Under the pieces are notes generated by a model that saw nothing but the letters and a program-made list of their open reading frames with translations, was not told where the DNA came from and did no database searches. From Pontederia crassipes (Eukaryota > Streptophyta > Magnoliopsida > Commelinales > Pontederiaceae): a DNA stretch of 64,000 bases. Made by a program: the position numbers and the translations under genes. The DNA is taken from assembly GCA_030549335.1 (NCBI GenBank), contig CM060188.1, positions 18,851,501 through 18,915,500 of the forward strand, given 5' to 3'. This document shows positions 45,474 to 56,759 of this stretch, piece by piece (within the stretch, counting starts at the first letter, position 1; the number at the start of each line of letters is the position of its first letter).

Positions 45474-46667
45474 GTTACATTAATTACGTGTATGTAAAAA
45501 AAAAACACTATTGTACCTCCCAAACCCCATCACAAGCAAAAATATGAAAATAAAATTTGAATGGCAACTGTACCTGAGTCATCGTTTCATTTTTAAGAAA
45601 GACAAATGAATATCAATAAAATTTGGATGGAATGAATAGTAGTTTCTCGTCGTTTAAATAAAAAATTTTTAAAAAAATTTATTGAAAGTTTTATTTGTCA
45701 TAGTAGAATATATTATTTGGGATGATATCAGAATAGTGATAAATCGAAATTTCAACTCGTGATTAGTGCGTATAACTCTTAGCGCCAACGGTATTGAACG
45801 ATTCAATTTCTGTGGCAGCCGAAAAAGAAAGACATTAATTTAGCCAAATTGATGTCAAACTCATGAGTTTATGCCCCTGTTCCTACGCTATCTTCAACGT
45901 ATTTTGCTACATTGCCTATTTTGGCACCACACACACTGTGGATAAATAAATTAGTTTGAATATTATTATTTATTTATTTGTGTAGAAAAAAATTTATAAC
46001 AATTTATCGTTTATTAATTGATGGGGACGATTGATTGACAGGGTTGGTTACATGGATCAAGTGAGGCGTCGTAGTCATAAGACTTTTTCTAATTACTTTA
46101 TGTGAACTATGATTTTTCTTGCACTTTCATTTCTAACTCGTGAATTGTCCTTTTTTTTAGTTCCTCAAAATTTCTATTAGCTTTTATTTTTTATTTGTTC
46201 AATTATACTTTTGTTGAAAAGGGGACTACTAAATTTTAAAAATACATTTAATAACTAGGGAATGCATTTTTATTTTTCTTAACATTTTAAATTAAAATGA
46301 CCAGACATTTTCTTGGGAATTTAATTTGTTTTTTTTGAAATGGCAATGCAAATTAAAAGTTTAATGGCAAGTAAAAAGTAATCAAAGCTAATAGAAAAAA
46401 AATCGTGAAGAGAAGAGTGCATTGAGAAATAGAACACAGGAGCCTATAACTCTCTCTCTCTCCTTCCTTTGACCGCGTCCTACGTCGTTCTCCACCACCA
46501 TGCACAAAGGCATTCTTTTCCGTGCTCTCCATTAATTATCACCTCGACGACGCCCGTCCATCCCCGGCGCGGCGTTTCCCCTCCTTCCCCAACTGGTCTG
46601 AGGTCGCTCCTCCCTCCGCTTCCCTTTATCGTTGTGCCGCCTGCGCGAAAGAGAGAAATAATTAAAC

Positions 46668-47030
46668 ATGCGCAAGCCCGTCGCGACCGCCAAGAAGCTC
46701 TCCGTTTTCGTACCCGCCGTCGCGATTTCTACTTTCGTCCTTTCCCTGTTGTTCCTTGCACTGCTCTGGATCGTGACTGCATGCCTTGTCCTTGTGTGCG
46801 TGTGCTCGCATTGCGCCATGACCGCCCTCGTCCTCGCCTCCTACTGTTTCTCCCTCACCGACATCGCCTTGTGTTCCTCCCTCTACTGCTATCTCCTGAT
46901 GACCCTCAAGAATTCCGATGGCGGCAGCAGCAGCAGCAGCAGCAGCTCCAGACTGAATGCTTCTTCCAACTCGTCGACCACGCCACTCCAGAGCTGCAAA
47001 CCCGCCGACGACCGGACCCTTGTGTTTTAA
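46668..47030 (+). CDS. Candidate small membrane protein gene (uncertain)
   Basis: A 120-codon frame starting AACATGCGC, in a GC-rich island just after the end of duplicated block B. The protein has a basic start (MRKPVATAKK), one long or two adjacent hydrophobic segments (about residues 11-77), then a Ser-run linker encoded by an imperfect CAG/AGC repeat (about 46,922-46,945) and a polar tail. A competing frame (46,469-47,041, 190 codons) is open too but is Arg/Pro-rich as expected of a shadow frame. A CT-rich tract (about 46,451-46,466) upstream resembles a plant 5' leader, and TTCAAG/GTGATG at about 47,151 resembles a splice donor. I do not recognise the family. It could also be the first exon of a longer gene or a non-coding transcript. 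Confidence 0.3.
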   Translation: MRKPVATAKKLSVFVPAVAISTFVLSLLFLALLWIVTACLVLVCVCSHCAMTALVLASYCFSLTDIALCSSLYCYLLMTLKNSDGGSSSSSSSSRLNASSNSSTTPLQSCKPADDRTLVF

Positions 47031-47362
47031 ACTATGAGTAGCACGCGACGGCGCGAGGGCTCAGAAGAAATTGAATGAGAAGGCCTTCAATTTTGAATCT
47101 CCATCAAATCGACGAGAGCAAATTTTCCACCGGCATTCGTCTGTTCAAGGTGATGGATCTCTTTTTCTCACTTTTTTTTATGTATGTTTCCATTTTATAT
47201 ATGAGTTGTTGAGTCTAACTAATATTATTATACATGTAAAAGGAAAATAAACATGAAGAATGTATACTTTACACGGCAAGTAACATTCTTTTATCTTGTT
47301 TTCCATATCTGAAGTGAAATATCATATTTAATAAATTCGGAATGTAAGATATATGTGACTTC

Positions 47363-47363
<1 letters not shown>

Positions 47364-47436
<73 letters not shown>
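47364..47436. repeat. (TTA)n microsatellite
   Basis: About 24 uninterrupted TTA units. Confidence 0.95.
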
Positions 47437-47437
<1 letters not shown>

Positions 47438-47718
47438 GTACATGAACTTGATATTTATTATGATTGTAAAAATTAAAATGCTTTTGATAGTTAATTAAAG
47501 GACTTAATAATAATGTCCTTTTAAAGGAGAAACATGTTTTTTTTATTAAATTAAAAATATATAAATTAAACAGAAGTAAATAAGTAAAAATATATTGAAT
47601 ATTATTCATAATTTTTTCAAGCTACTATGCACTTGTTTTGCACAAACCAAACTTAATTGACATAATTGATTAGCAAGGTTATGCCTCGAACTAATAATCT
47701 TATGTTCAATTCATGAAA

Positions 47719-49888
47719 GGGTTTTTTCCGTTGACCCCTTTGAACTATGAACATTTTTCGCGTCTACTCATGTCTTTCGAATATTTCGTTAACCCTCATG
47801 AACTATACCGCCTTTTTCACTTAAGTTCATCCGTCAACTTTCGCTAACTTTCTCATTAATTCTCTTTTTTTATTTATAAAATAACTAAATTATCCTTTCC
47901 TCATATAATGTAATATTTAATAATATATTATAAAAATAAAAAAATTCTTCGAGGGGCAAGGGGTCACCCTCGCAGGGAGGGGGCGACCCCCCTTCCCTGC
48001 GCCGCGCTACTGCGACCTCAAGGAGGGGGACGACCCCCACCCTCCTTCCCTACGTTCGTCAGCGCGGCACAAGGGGGTGGCCCCCCCATTCTGCGATCTT
48101 CGACGAGGTCGCAGGGTGGGGGGCGACGCCCTGCGCCACGTCAGCAAGCACATGGAAGTAGAGGAGGGAGGGGGGGGGGGGGGGGAGGGTTCGCCCCCCT
48201 CTCTGTTACTTCCTTGCGCTCTCATCGAAGGTCACATGAAGGGGGCGACTAAGGGTGTTCGCGGGTCGAGTCGACCCGCGAATCTAACTCGACCCAACCA
48301 GATTCATGGTCGGGTCAGATTCATGGTCGGGTCGAACCCGACCATGTGGGTCGGGTCGGGCATGGGTCGGAATCAATGTTATATGATTCGACCCGGCCAT
48401 CGACTCGGATTGATCAACAGGTCAAGTCAGACCGATCGGACCAGGTCAAACTGGATGGTCGGACCCGATAATATAAATTAATAAAAGAATAAAATAAGTT
48501 AAAGAGATTGTTATAATATTATTAATATATAATAATTTATTTAACAAAAATATGAAAAATAGTATAATAAAATAAAATAATATAATTCAGATTAAATAAT
48601 ATAATAAAGTAACATAAATTAAGCCATCCACATAAATAAAAAAATTCTTATGAGGTTGTTATAAATAAAAAAATATTGAAACAATTTTATATATGTGACA
48701 AGAGGATATTAAAATATAAATTTCAAGCATATATATAGATATTTATAATATGTCTAAATGTTTTAATAATTTTTATGTTTTATTTTTTTTCATTTTAGAA
48801 ATTGGCCCGGCCGGGTCGGTCAAACCCGATGGGTCGGTCGGTTGGATCCAGGTTTGACCGGGTCAAACCCTTCCCCGGGATTCAATCGACCCGCAGGCCA
48901 TTTGAAGTCCCGAACATTGGTCCGACCGGCCAGGCCGGGCCGGGTTTGACAACACTGGTCAAAATTTTTCGACCCGAGTTAACACGACCCTACCCGAAGA
49001 CTCGATTTTTTTATTTTTTTTAGTTTTCAGCTTATATTATATATAAAATAATAAAAAATATTACAAATTTATTTTAAATGTGTAAAATGTTGAATAAATT
49101 ATTTTATGTTTTTTTAAATAAATATTACAAATTTTTTTTTATATTAGATAATAGATGAAATAAGAATAAATAAAAAAAAGAAAAAATAGTGGTCGGGTAA
49201 CCCGACCACCCGACCCGGGTCGAGTTAAATCGGATTCAACCTTCAAAAGTGGAGTGACCCGACCCGATCCGACCCAATCAAAATCGGGCGAATCGGGTCG
49301 GATCCATGGTCGGGTCGGGTTTGACCCGACCCCTTAAGACCCCTAGGCGCGATCCCCCTCCTCTCCTCACTATGCAACCTCCGGCGAGGTCATAGGGAGG
49401 GGGCGACAACCCCTCCTTCCCTACGCTCGCGCGACGCGCCGCAGGAGGGGGGGGGGGGGGGGGTCGCCCCCCTCTGCGACTTCGCCGGAGGTCGCAGGGA
49501 GGGGGCGACCCCTATCTTTCCCTAGGTTCGCCGGCGCAGCGCAAGGGGTGGAGGGGTCGCCCCCTACTTTGCGACCTCGCCGGAGGTCGCAGAGAGGAGG
49601 GTGACCCCCCTCCCCCTCCTTCACTGCGCTTGTCGGCGCGGTGGTGGGTCACCCTCCGAAAGATTTTTTATTTTTATAACATATTAGTTTATATTATTAA
49701 ATATTAGATGATATGAAGAAAGAGTAATTTAGTCATTTTTATAAACAAAAAATGAGAATTAATGAGAAAGTTAACTGATGGAAGTAAGTGAAAAAGAGAA
49801 TATCGTTCAGGAGAAATTAGCAGAATATTTAAAAGACGTGGATACACGCAAAAAAGTTTATAGTTCAGAAAGTTAGCGGAAAAAACTC
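47719..49888. mobile_element. Foldback MULE-like element with 9-bp target duplication
   Basis: It is flanked by TTCATGAAA (47,710-47,718) and TTCTTGAAA (49,889-49,897). Inverted ends start GGGTTTTTTCCGTTGAC and, reversed, GAGTTTTTTCCGCTAAC. Arms of 220 bp or more continue into GC-rich arms (47,950-48,245 and 49,350-49,660) with CGCCGGAGGTCGCAGG-type blocks and long G runs. There is no transposase. It contains the nested element at 48,249-49,346. Confidence 0.8.
48249..49346. mobile_element. TIR element rich in GGGTCGGGTC, nested
   Basis: The ends CTAAGGGTGTT and (reversed) CTAGGGGTCTT are inverted partners. Subterminal blocks are packed with GACCCG/CGGGTC repeats (48,265-48,470 and 49,190-49,335), and a further such block sits inside (48,805-48,990), so a third copy may be nested. 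The AT-rich parts between have no coding capacity. It is probably a hAT-type non-autonomous element. Confidence 0.65.
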
Positions 49889-50076
49889 TTCTTGAAATCA
49901 CCGCTTGATTAGGAAAATATATTTTTATTCTTTACTTCGTCTTCGAATTAATATTAATAGTCTTGAATGTCCGAGTAGTTATACAAAAATACTATCATCA
50001 CACGGGATCCTTTTGTTTTTCTCAAAAAGAATTCTTTATGAAGTCACTTCAATTTCCAAATATAATATTATAATGA

Positions 50077-50100
50077 TATATATATATATATATATATATA
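50077..50100. repeat. (TA)n microsatellite
   Basis: About 12 TA units. Confidence 0.9.
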
Positions 50101-50327
50101 ATATTTAAGAGAATGCGTTATGCTTTTCTTTCACACTCTTAAATAGAATATGTGTAGAGCTCGTATATGGTGTAAATTTATATATGAATTACAATTATTT
50201 TCGTGGCAATATATTCCGCGACTTATAATGAAAATATATAATAAATGCTGCCAGTTTACGATCTTTAGTGAGTATAGGTGGCGTTGAAGCAAGTTGACGA
50301 CGTGTGATCGATGCTGCCATTTCTTTC

Positions 50328-50466
<139 letters not shown>

Positions 50467-51040
50467 TGTGTTTGGTGTCGACATATTCCATGTGCGCCAT
50501 CGGAGTCTGATTCGTGTTTTGTACTAATTAATGCATATAATAATATATAAATGCACGCAATGAAATTACAATTTTTCTTTTTTTTTTCTGGGTGCGCTTT
50601 TTTTTTCTTGAACGCCTTGAAAATGATTAATGTTTTACTCAGGTAAATCAAACTTGACTCACATAATGACATAAGGCACATATACTCGATTGAAGGATCC
50701 ATTAATACGAAAAAGGAAAACAAATACCGCATCACTTCTTGTATTAATATAATAACTAAGAAAATGAGTTGCGCCATTTCCTACCAACCCCCTCGTGCTA
50801 GCACCTTGCAGATTCCTTTTAGCATTGGCGTCGCTGATTGTTAATTTAACATTTATAATGCTATATTTTGCACACCATTTTAGACATACTTATAGTTTGC
50901 TTGATCGGCAGTTCAACCCTTGGGTAGGAGGAACTAACTAGCATGGTCTGATGAGGAAGTGCAGGCGTGAGCATTTGACAATGACTTGAAATTCTATGTA
51001 GACCACACTACTGTACCTAAACAATTGCAAACTCCCAAAT
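50467..51040. other. Unassigned sequence
   Basis: Low-complexity T runs occur at about 50,572-50,605. No gene or repeat end is recognised. Confidence 0.4.
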
Positions 51041-51256
51041 GGGCTGTTTGGCATGAATAAATATATTTGTCCTCCATTTTATTCCTACAATGAGAACAAA
51101 TAAAGAATCTATTTATTCTTGGGTGGAACTAAAACTTAGGTGTTCCTGTTTTTTCTTGTTCTTGATGTGGGGTCTATAGCATGTTTTTAAGCTATTTGGA
51201 TGAAAAGTTGAGAACAAGAGAGATGTTCTTATGATGTTCCTCTACCAAATAGCCCC
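51041..51256. mobile_element. Short MITE of about 216 bp
   Basis: The left end GGGCTGTTTGGCATGA and the right end TCTACCAAATAGCCCC are inverted partners. Internal AGAACAA pieces repeat. The superfamily is hAT-like by TIR. The target duplication is unclear. Confidence 0.7.
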
Positions 51257-51264
51257 AAAGACTT

Positions 51265-52364
51265 CTCTTTATTTACTGGCATCAATAGAATGAATCGACC
51301 GATCTGTCTGTCCTAGAGTTAGGCTTGTTAAAATCATCGGTCGATCGATCCGAGCGGACCGGTCGACCGACCCGAAGCCCACCGTTCGACCGATCCCTAG
51401 AACCGATCGATCGATTTCCAGTGATTCTTTTATTTAGATTTATTAATTAATCCACTTCCCAATCTGAATATTGCCTGTGTAAAACTGATCCTATTTTCTG
51501 CCCTCACAAATATTCATCCTTGATTTTAAGATCGATTCGGTTAGTGATTTATTTCTCATTGATCTTATCGTCTTCATTGAATAAAGAACAAAGAGTTACA
51601 AGTTATTAAAAATGATTAACAAGTTCAAATAAAAGATTAACAATGTGTTGCCAGTCCAAGTTAAGTGCATTAAGATAAGGGTAGCTCTCATGGTCATGGT
51701 TGAATGACCCACTGACCCGCACAAGACCGTATCATTTGCTCGGCATACCCCAAGAACTAAAGGCACCTAAAGTCACATTGATTCTAATAATAAATCAAGA
51801 TCAAGAAGCATGATTAAGTTAAGTAAAGTTATCATCATGATTTTTAAATATGCCATGATTTCAAGTTTACTAAGCATCATTTGATTCTCATAATTTATGA
51901 TATCCTCTTATCTTTATTATGATTTATGATGCTGCCATGCTATTTTTTTCACGTTCAAGTTAAGTATGATTATTTACATCTGATTATTCTATTCATGCTA
52001 TGCATTATATATCATGTGGTTTTCCATTAGACTGCAAAGCTTACGGGAGGACATCCTCCCTTTGTGTCTGATTTTTACAGAATCATGTCAGTGACGAGGT
52101 GGAGTAGGTGTATGATGATAAAGCTCTGATAACAAGAAAGCGAACCACATGGCTTATTAGATTTCTTTTCCTTTCGCATTTATAGACCCATGATGTAGAA
52201 CTTCATTTTTGTTTCCCAAAGATGATATAGTCACTTTTAGACTTTCACAATTAAAATTATTTATTTTCTTTATTTCTCCTATTATTCTTCTTCCACTGAC
52301 GTATTTCGGTTCTTTACTGAGATATTATTAACACTATGATCAAAGTCATATCATGTCATAGCAT
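51265..52364 (+). repeat. LTR relic, 3' half, Tekay-like
   Basis: It matches the plan of the last 1.3 kb of the LTR at 54,410-56,392: palindrome array (51,296-51,415); a segment with CAAGACCGTATCATTTGCTC (51,724-51,743); and GCTTACGGGAGGACATCCTCCC (only partly quoted) followed by CATGTCAGTGACG (about 52,085). Sequence identity is moderate, so it is a related but distinct family or an old copy. Confidence 0.6.
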
Positions 52365-52807
52365 GTAATGTCCGAGATTTAATTGGGGAAAAGAAAAGAA
52401 ATAAAAGAAAAAGAAAAGGAAGATAAAATAAATAAGGAAAAGATAAAATCTGAAATCAGATTTTATGCGGAGTTAGTTTCCAACCAAACTCAAACTTCTC
52501 CCATATAAATAAAAGGCTAGACCAAACGAAAATCCCCTTTTCGTTTTCCTCACGAACCGGCCCTAATTTCTCCTCTTAAGTGTGCCCTTCTCGTTACTTC
52601 TCGTCCTTGACGGCCGCCGCCATACAGGGGACACACCGGAGGACGTGGACGACGCCGGACACGCATCTGGACAAAGAGGAGCGGGCAGAGGAAGAGGAAG
52701 AAGAGGACAACAGTAAAGTTTCTTGGACAGAAATTTCGGATAGATTCGTGATAGAATCTTGATTTTATACTTGAAGCATGTTCTATGTAGTTCCTGATTA
52801 ATACCTG
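52365..52807 (+). repeat. LTR relic, 5' half
   Basis: It starts TGTAATGTCCGAG, has a purine-rich run and a TATAAATAAAAGG box (about 52,504), then a GC-rich leader like that at 25,200-25,500. It is interrupted by the CACTA end at 52,808. Confidence 0.5.
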
Positions 52808-53390
52808 CACTACAAGAAAAAGGAGAATTACAGATGGTCCGGACCGTCTGTAATTTCCCCCAAAACCGTCGAAAATGTTGTTTCCGACGGATTTTTCGAC
52901 GGAATCATATTCGTCCGAAAAAGGGTCGTCACAAATCAATTTCCGACGGTTGGAAAAGAACCGTAAAAAATTTTGACGGATTTCTGACGGTCACGACTGT
53001 CGATATTTGCGGTGGTCAATGAAACCATCGAAAATCGGCAGTCGACAAAACCGTCGAAAACTTTGATGGTCGTGACCGTCGAAATTTTTGACGATTTCGT
53101 CGACCGCCGCAAATATCGGCGGTTGCTCTTGTCAAAAATTGCGCCGGTCGCCCGACGATCGTCAAAATTTTGACGGTCGAAACCGTCGTAAAGAATTTTT
53201 ATAATATAAAAAAATTAGTCGACCGACAGCTAGATTCGGCCGCCAACGGGCAATCCAAAGGCCAGCGCCCGAGATCCGACCGCCAGCGGTCCAGCGGCCG
53301 GCCCGCCGCCCCTGGATCCGACCGATACGGTCGCCTGTGGTCGGATCTGTGGATTTTGTATCCAACTTGCCCAAGATCCAAGAAGAGTCA
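52808..53390. mobile_element. CACTA (En/Spm) element end
   Basis: The terminus CACTACAAGAAAAAGGAG is followed by about 400 bp dense in subterminal repeats (CCGTCGAAA, TTTCCGACGG, GACGGTC) in both orientations, the hallmark of CACTA elements. A GC-rich part (53,220-53,345) follows. No opposite terminus and no transposase are present, so only one end survives. Its right limit is uncertain. Confidence 0.75.
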
Positions 53391-53391
53391 T

Positions 53392-54405
53392 GATAATATA
53401 TGAGTGGTGGTAGACAGATTCATTAAGGCGGCACATTTCACCCATAGCCGACGGTAATCGATAGAGAGTTTATTTGATTTATATGTTAGATAGGTGGTTA
53501 GACTACATGGCATTCCAGCATCGATTATTTCTGACCGAGACCCTAGCTCCATTTTCAGATTCTGGATAAACATGCAACAAGCATTTGGCACAAGGCTGAA
53601 TTACAGCACAGGTTTCCACCCTCAGACCGATGAACAGCCTGAGACGACTAGACAGACATTAGAGGACATGCTGCGAGCATGTGCATTAGATTAACAAGAC
53701 AACTACGAGGTGCACATTCATCTAATCGAATTTGATTATAATAACAGCTACCATTCCAGTATCGGTATGGTGCCCTTGAGGCTTTATATGGTAGACCTTG
53801 TCGTTTACCGCTCATTGGGGTGAAATAGGTGAAGAGAAAGTCACGAGCAAGGAAGAAGTGAATGAAGCAGTAGAGTATGCTGAGAAAGTGAAGTTGATCA
53901 AGCAGAGGATGAGGACAACTCAGGGCAGACAAAAGAGTTATACTGATAAGGGTAGATGTGAGCAGATCTTTTAGGCTGGTGATCAAGTTTAGTAAGCGAG
54001 GAAAGCTTAGCCCTCGGTACGTGGGACCTTTCGAGGTATTCGAGTAGTAGGTGAAGCAACATGCAGGCTATCCTTGCCACATTCCTATGGGCGAGTGCAT
54101 AATGTGTTTCACGATTCCATGCTTAAGAAGTACAAGCATGATGCTACTAATATTTTATAAATCGAAGAGCCAAATCTAGCTACGGATTTGACTTTCGCAG
54201 AGTATCCGACGCATATAGTGGAACGAAAGGTACAACGCCAAAAAAATAAAGATGTACCGATGGTCAGAGTAGCATGGTATTTTTCATCACGACAATAAGG
54301 CCACGTGAGAACGCGAGTCAGAAATGCACCAAGAGTCACCGTATCTTTCAAACAAATCATCTACTTCGTGCAAAATTCGAGAACGAATTTTCTTTTAAGG
54401 AGGTT
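53392..54405 (+). pseudogene. Ty3/gypsy pol fossil, integrase and C-terminal part (Tekay-like)
   Basis: Recognisable parts are an integrase core with VVVDRFIKAAHF and LHGIPASIISDRDP, then GFHPQTDEQPE and the tail region before a polypurine tract (TCTTTTAAGGAGG, 54,391-54,403). The order matches 23,975-25,060 of the other Tekay element. It is broken at many points and is followed directly by its 3' LTR. Confidence 0.75.
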
Positions 54406-54409
54406 ATGA

Positions 54410-56392
54410 TGTAACACCCAGTTAAAAACAAAATAAAAATAATAAATAAATAAAATAAAATAATATAAAGTCAAGTTATAAATTAATCCACATGACCCAT
54501 AATTAAGCCCAATTAGCCTATTAGGCCCTACAACTAACCTATATAAAGGCATTAGTGCCTTAAACACACCCTAGCCACCCTCTTTCCTCTCCCTCACTCA
54601 TCCCTCTTCCTCCCTAAGGCATTTCATCCAGCAAGAAAGAGGTGCTCCAGCAAGATTTTGCATCAAGGTTCATCTTCAATTCTGCATCCTTTGATTTCTA
54701 TGTTCATCCCTCACTTCTTCTCCCCATTGGAATGCTTCCTAGGTGGTGAACAATAAGGAGAAGTGATTATCGGTGATCGGAGATGTTCAAGCTAGGATCA
54801 ATCACGAAATAAGGTGGGTGAATTTGAAATCCCCCTACATAACATGATTAGCAATATGATAAAATTTGGGTTCTTATTACGAAATGTGTTCTTGATTGAT
54901 GAGAAGAAATGGAAAGGTAATGGTTGATTGTGCTTCTTGTGTTTGATTCATGTTTGTGATTATTATGACTATAGATGTGTCCTGTATTAGTCTTCCATGC
55001 TTAGATGATTGATTGCATTTCTGGATTGAAAATCACTGTTTATATGATTCTGCCGATTCTATTTTCATCAGGACCGGTCGACCGATCCTAAATATCGATC
55101 GATCGGTGATGTGCAAATCGGTCGACCGATCGATAGATACTGGTCGACCGATCATTCCTTTTAAGCCTTGTATCGGTCGGCCGATCGGTCGATCAAAGTT
55201 TCTTTCCAGAATAAGTGTTATCGGTCGACCGATCCAGAGATATCGATCGATCGGTGCTTAAGACTTTTTACACTATATTGCATTAAGACCAATCGGTCAA
55301 CCAATCTATAGATACCGGTCGACCAGTGCTTGAAAATCGATCGACCGATCAGTGAGGACCGGTCGATCGAACCTTATTTAGAATGTATATTGATTGCTGA
55401 TTTGATTTAGATTCTTCCTATGATTGTGTTGTGCTACTTCTTGCTGATTGAAATATTATGTGATTGAATCCTTGATCTTGAATTGATTTGTCTAATGATC
55501 CAATCTCCTTATGGTATGCAAGAATGATAAAGTGATAAAATGAATAAGCATGAAAGATGAAAATGTTAGTATGAATGGTGGTCAAAGGTTATGCCAAGTG
55601 CTTATCGTAAAGGGGTCACACCCATGCCATGGCTTGATCTCCCATTGATGACACAAGGCTGTATCGGTTGCTCGGCGTAAAACCCCCAGAAGTTAAAAAT
55701 AGAGAGATGGAGATGAATGTGAGAGGTGGACAGCTTATGCCAAGTGCTTATCGTGAAGGGTCGCTCCCTTGCCGTGGCTTGATTCCCCATTGGCTGCACA
55801 TGACTGTATCGGTCGCTCGGCGTAAATCCCCCATAAGTTAAAGGCACTCAAAGGCATTTAATGCTAAGATAAAGGTACAAGCACAAAGAGAATGTGCAAG
55901 TGATATGAGTATGATGATAATATGTGAAGCATGATTCTTAATCCAGTATAATTATAGTGATCTCTCATGATTATGTGATCCATGATCTTTTCTATCCAAT
56001 GATATTTCTAATCGAATGATCATATGCTCTTTATTTGATCTTGTTATTCATGATTACTGATTCTGACTATTGCTACTTATTGTTATGCATTGAGCACTTT
56101 ATGGATCCCCACTAGGCTGTATAGCTTACGGGAGGACCTCCTCCCATGTGTTTGATTTCCACAGGGTCATGTCAGTGATGGTATGGAGATCGTGTGCCGC
56201 GACCAGCGACCAGAGATCATGAACCGACAAAGGACCTAGTTATCTTTATCTTTATTTTTCGCATTATGAGTTTTGATGTAATTCAGACATAATGCTATTA
56301 TGGAGACTTTGTATCACTTTAAGACTTCCGCTTTTATGATTTTTCTATCTTTTCTTGTTTATTCCCATTATTGACATGTTGGAGACGTTACA
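54410..56392 (+). repeat. 3' LTR of the second Tekay-like element
   Basis: It starts TGTAACACCCAG and ends GAGACGTTACA. It has a TATATAAA box at 54,540-54,547, a palindrome array (GGTCGACCGATC type) at about 55,070-55,375, and a roughly 130-bp segment present twice (about 55,590-55,700 and 55,730-55,850). Its right edge abuts the MOT1 fragment. Confidence 0.85.
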
Positions 56393-56645
56393 ACAGCTTT
56401 GTAGAGGCCGGTGAAGACGAGGGTCATTCCGAGGTCAATCCCGTTGACAAGGGTGAGAGCGAGCATGATGGGGATGTAGGTACTGAGGTCGCCCACGGCG
56501 CCGCCCAGCTCCGCCCATGCGTCGTCTTGAGGCGGAAGCTGTCCGCCGGCGAGGGCAAGGTGAACTGAAAGAAGCAAAAGCATGACGAGCGCTCGGGACG
56601 ACGATCGAGCAGTAGGAGAAGAGGGTCTCTGTCGCCGTCGGCCAT
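56393..56645 (-). pseudogene. 5' fragment of a molybdate transporter gene (MOT1 / SULTR5-like)
   Basis: The minus strand starts MADGDRDPLL and reaches AWAELGGAVGDLSTYIPIMLALTLVNGIDLGMTLVFTGLYK. This is the conserved first-helix region of plant MOT1-type molybdate transporters (sulfate-transporter-like, membrane proteins of plasma membrane, mitochondria or tonoplast). The start and the conserved part are in different frames, with a shift near 56,521-56,526, so even this piece is damaged. At 56,392 the sequence passes directly into the LTR end. The rest of the gene, which should contain the MPVQPMKS motif, is not seen in the window. The first five bases beside the LTR are ACAGC, but no matching left duplication was found. 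It is a gene disrupted by, or left over beside, a gypsy insertion. Confidence 0.75.
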
Positions 56646-56759
56646 GGTGAGTACGAGAGGCAGAGACGTGGAGATATTTTTCGATTCGTATTCCAGTTAA
56701 CTTTGCATGACGTGGAGGAATAAGCGACTTTTGGTGCAGCCCACAGGCCAATAGAAAGT

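Larger units (their letters stand above)
36388..46413 (+). repeat. Duplicated non-coding block, copy B
   Basis: A direct-orientation copy of block A, collinear with it once insertions are removed. It carries insertions absent from copy A: 36,478-37,193, 37,530-38,520, 38,668-41,632, 41,955-42,546 and 42,836-43,644. The shared backbone is roughly 5 kb. 43,830-44,520 is AT-rich and aligns poorly. The match ends at about 46,413, just upstream of the candidate gene. Confidence 0.75.

Noticed and set aside
46469-47041. 190-codon Arg/Pro-rich frame
   Set aside because: It overlaps the more protein-like 46,668 frame, is strongly basic and proline-rich as out-of-frame GC-rich DNA tends to be, and matches no family I know.
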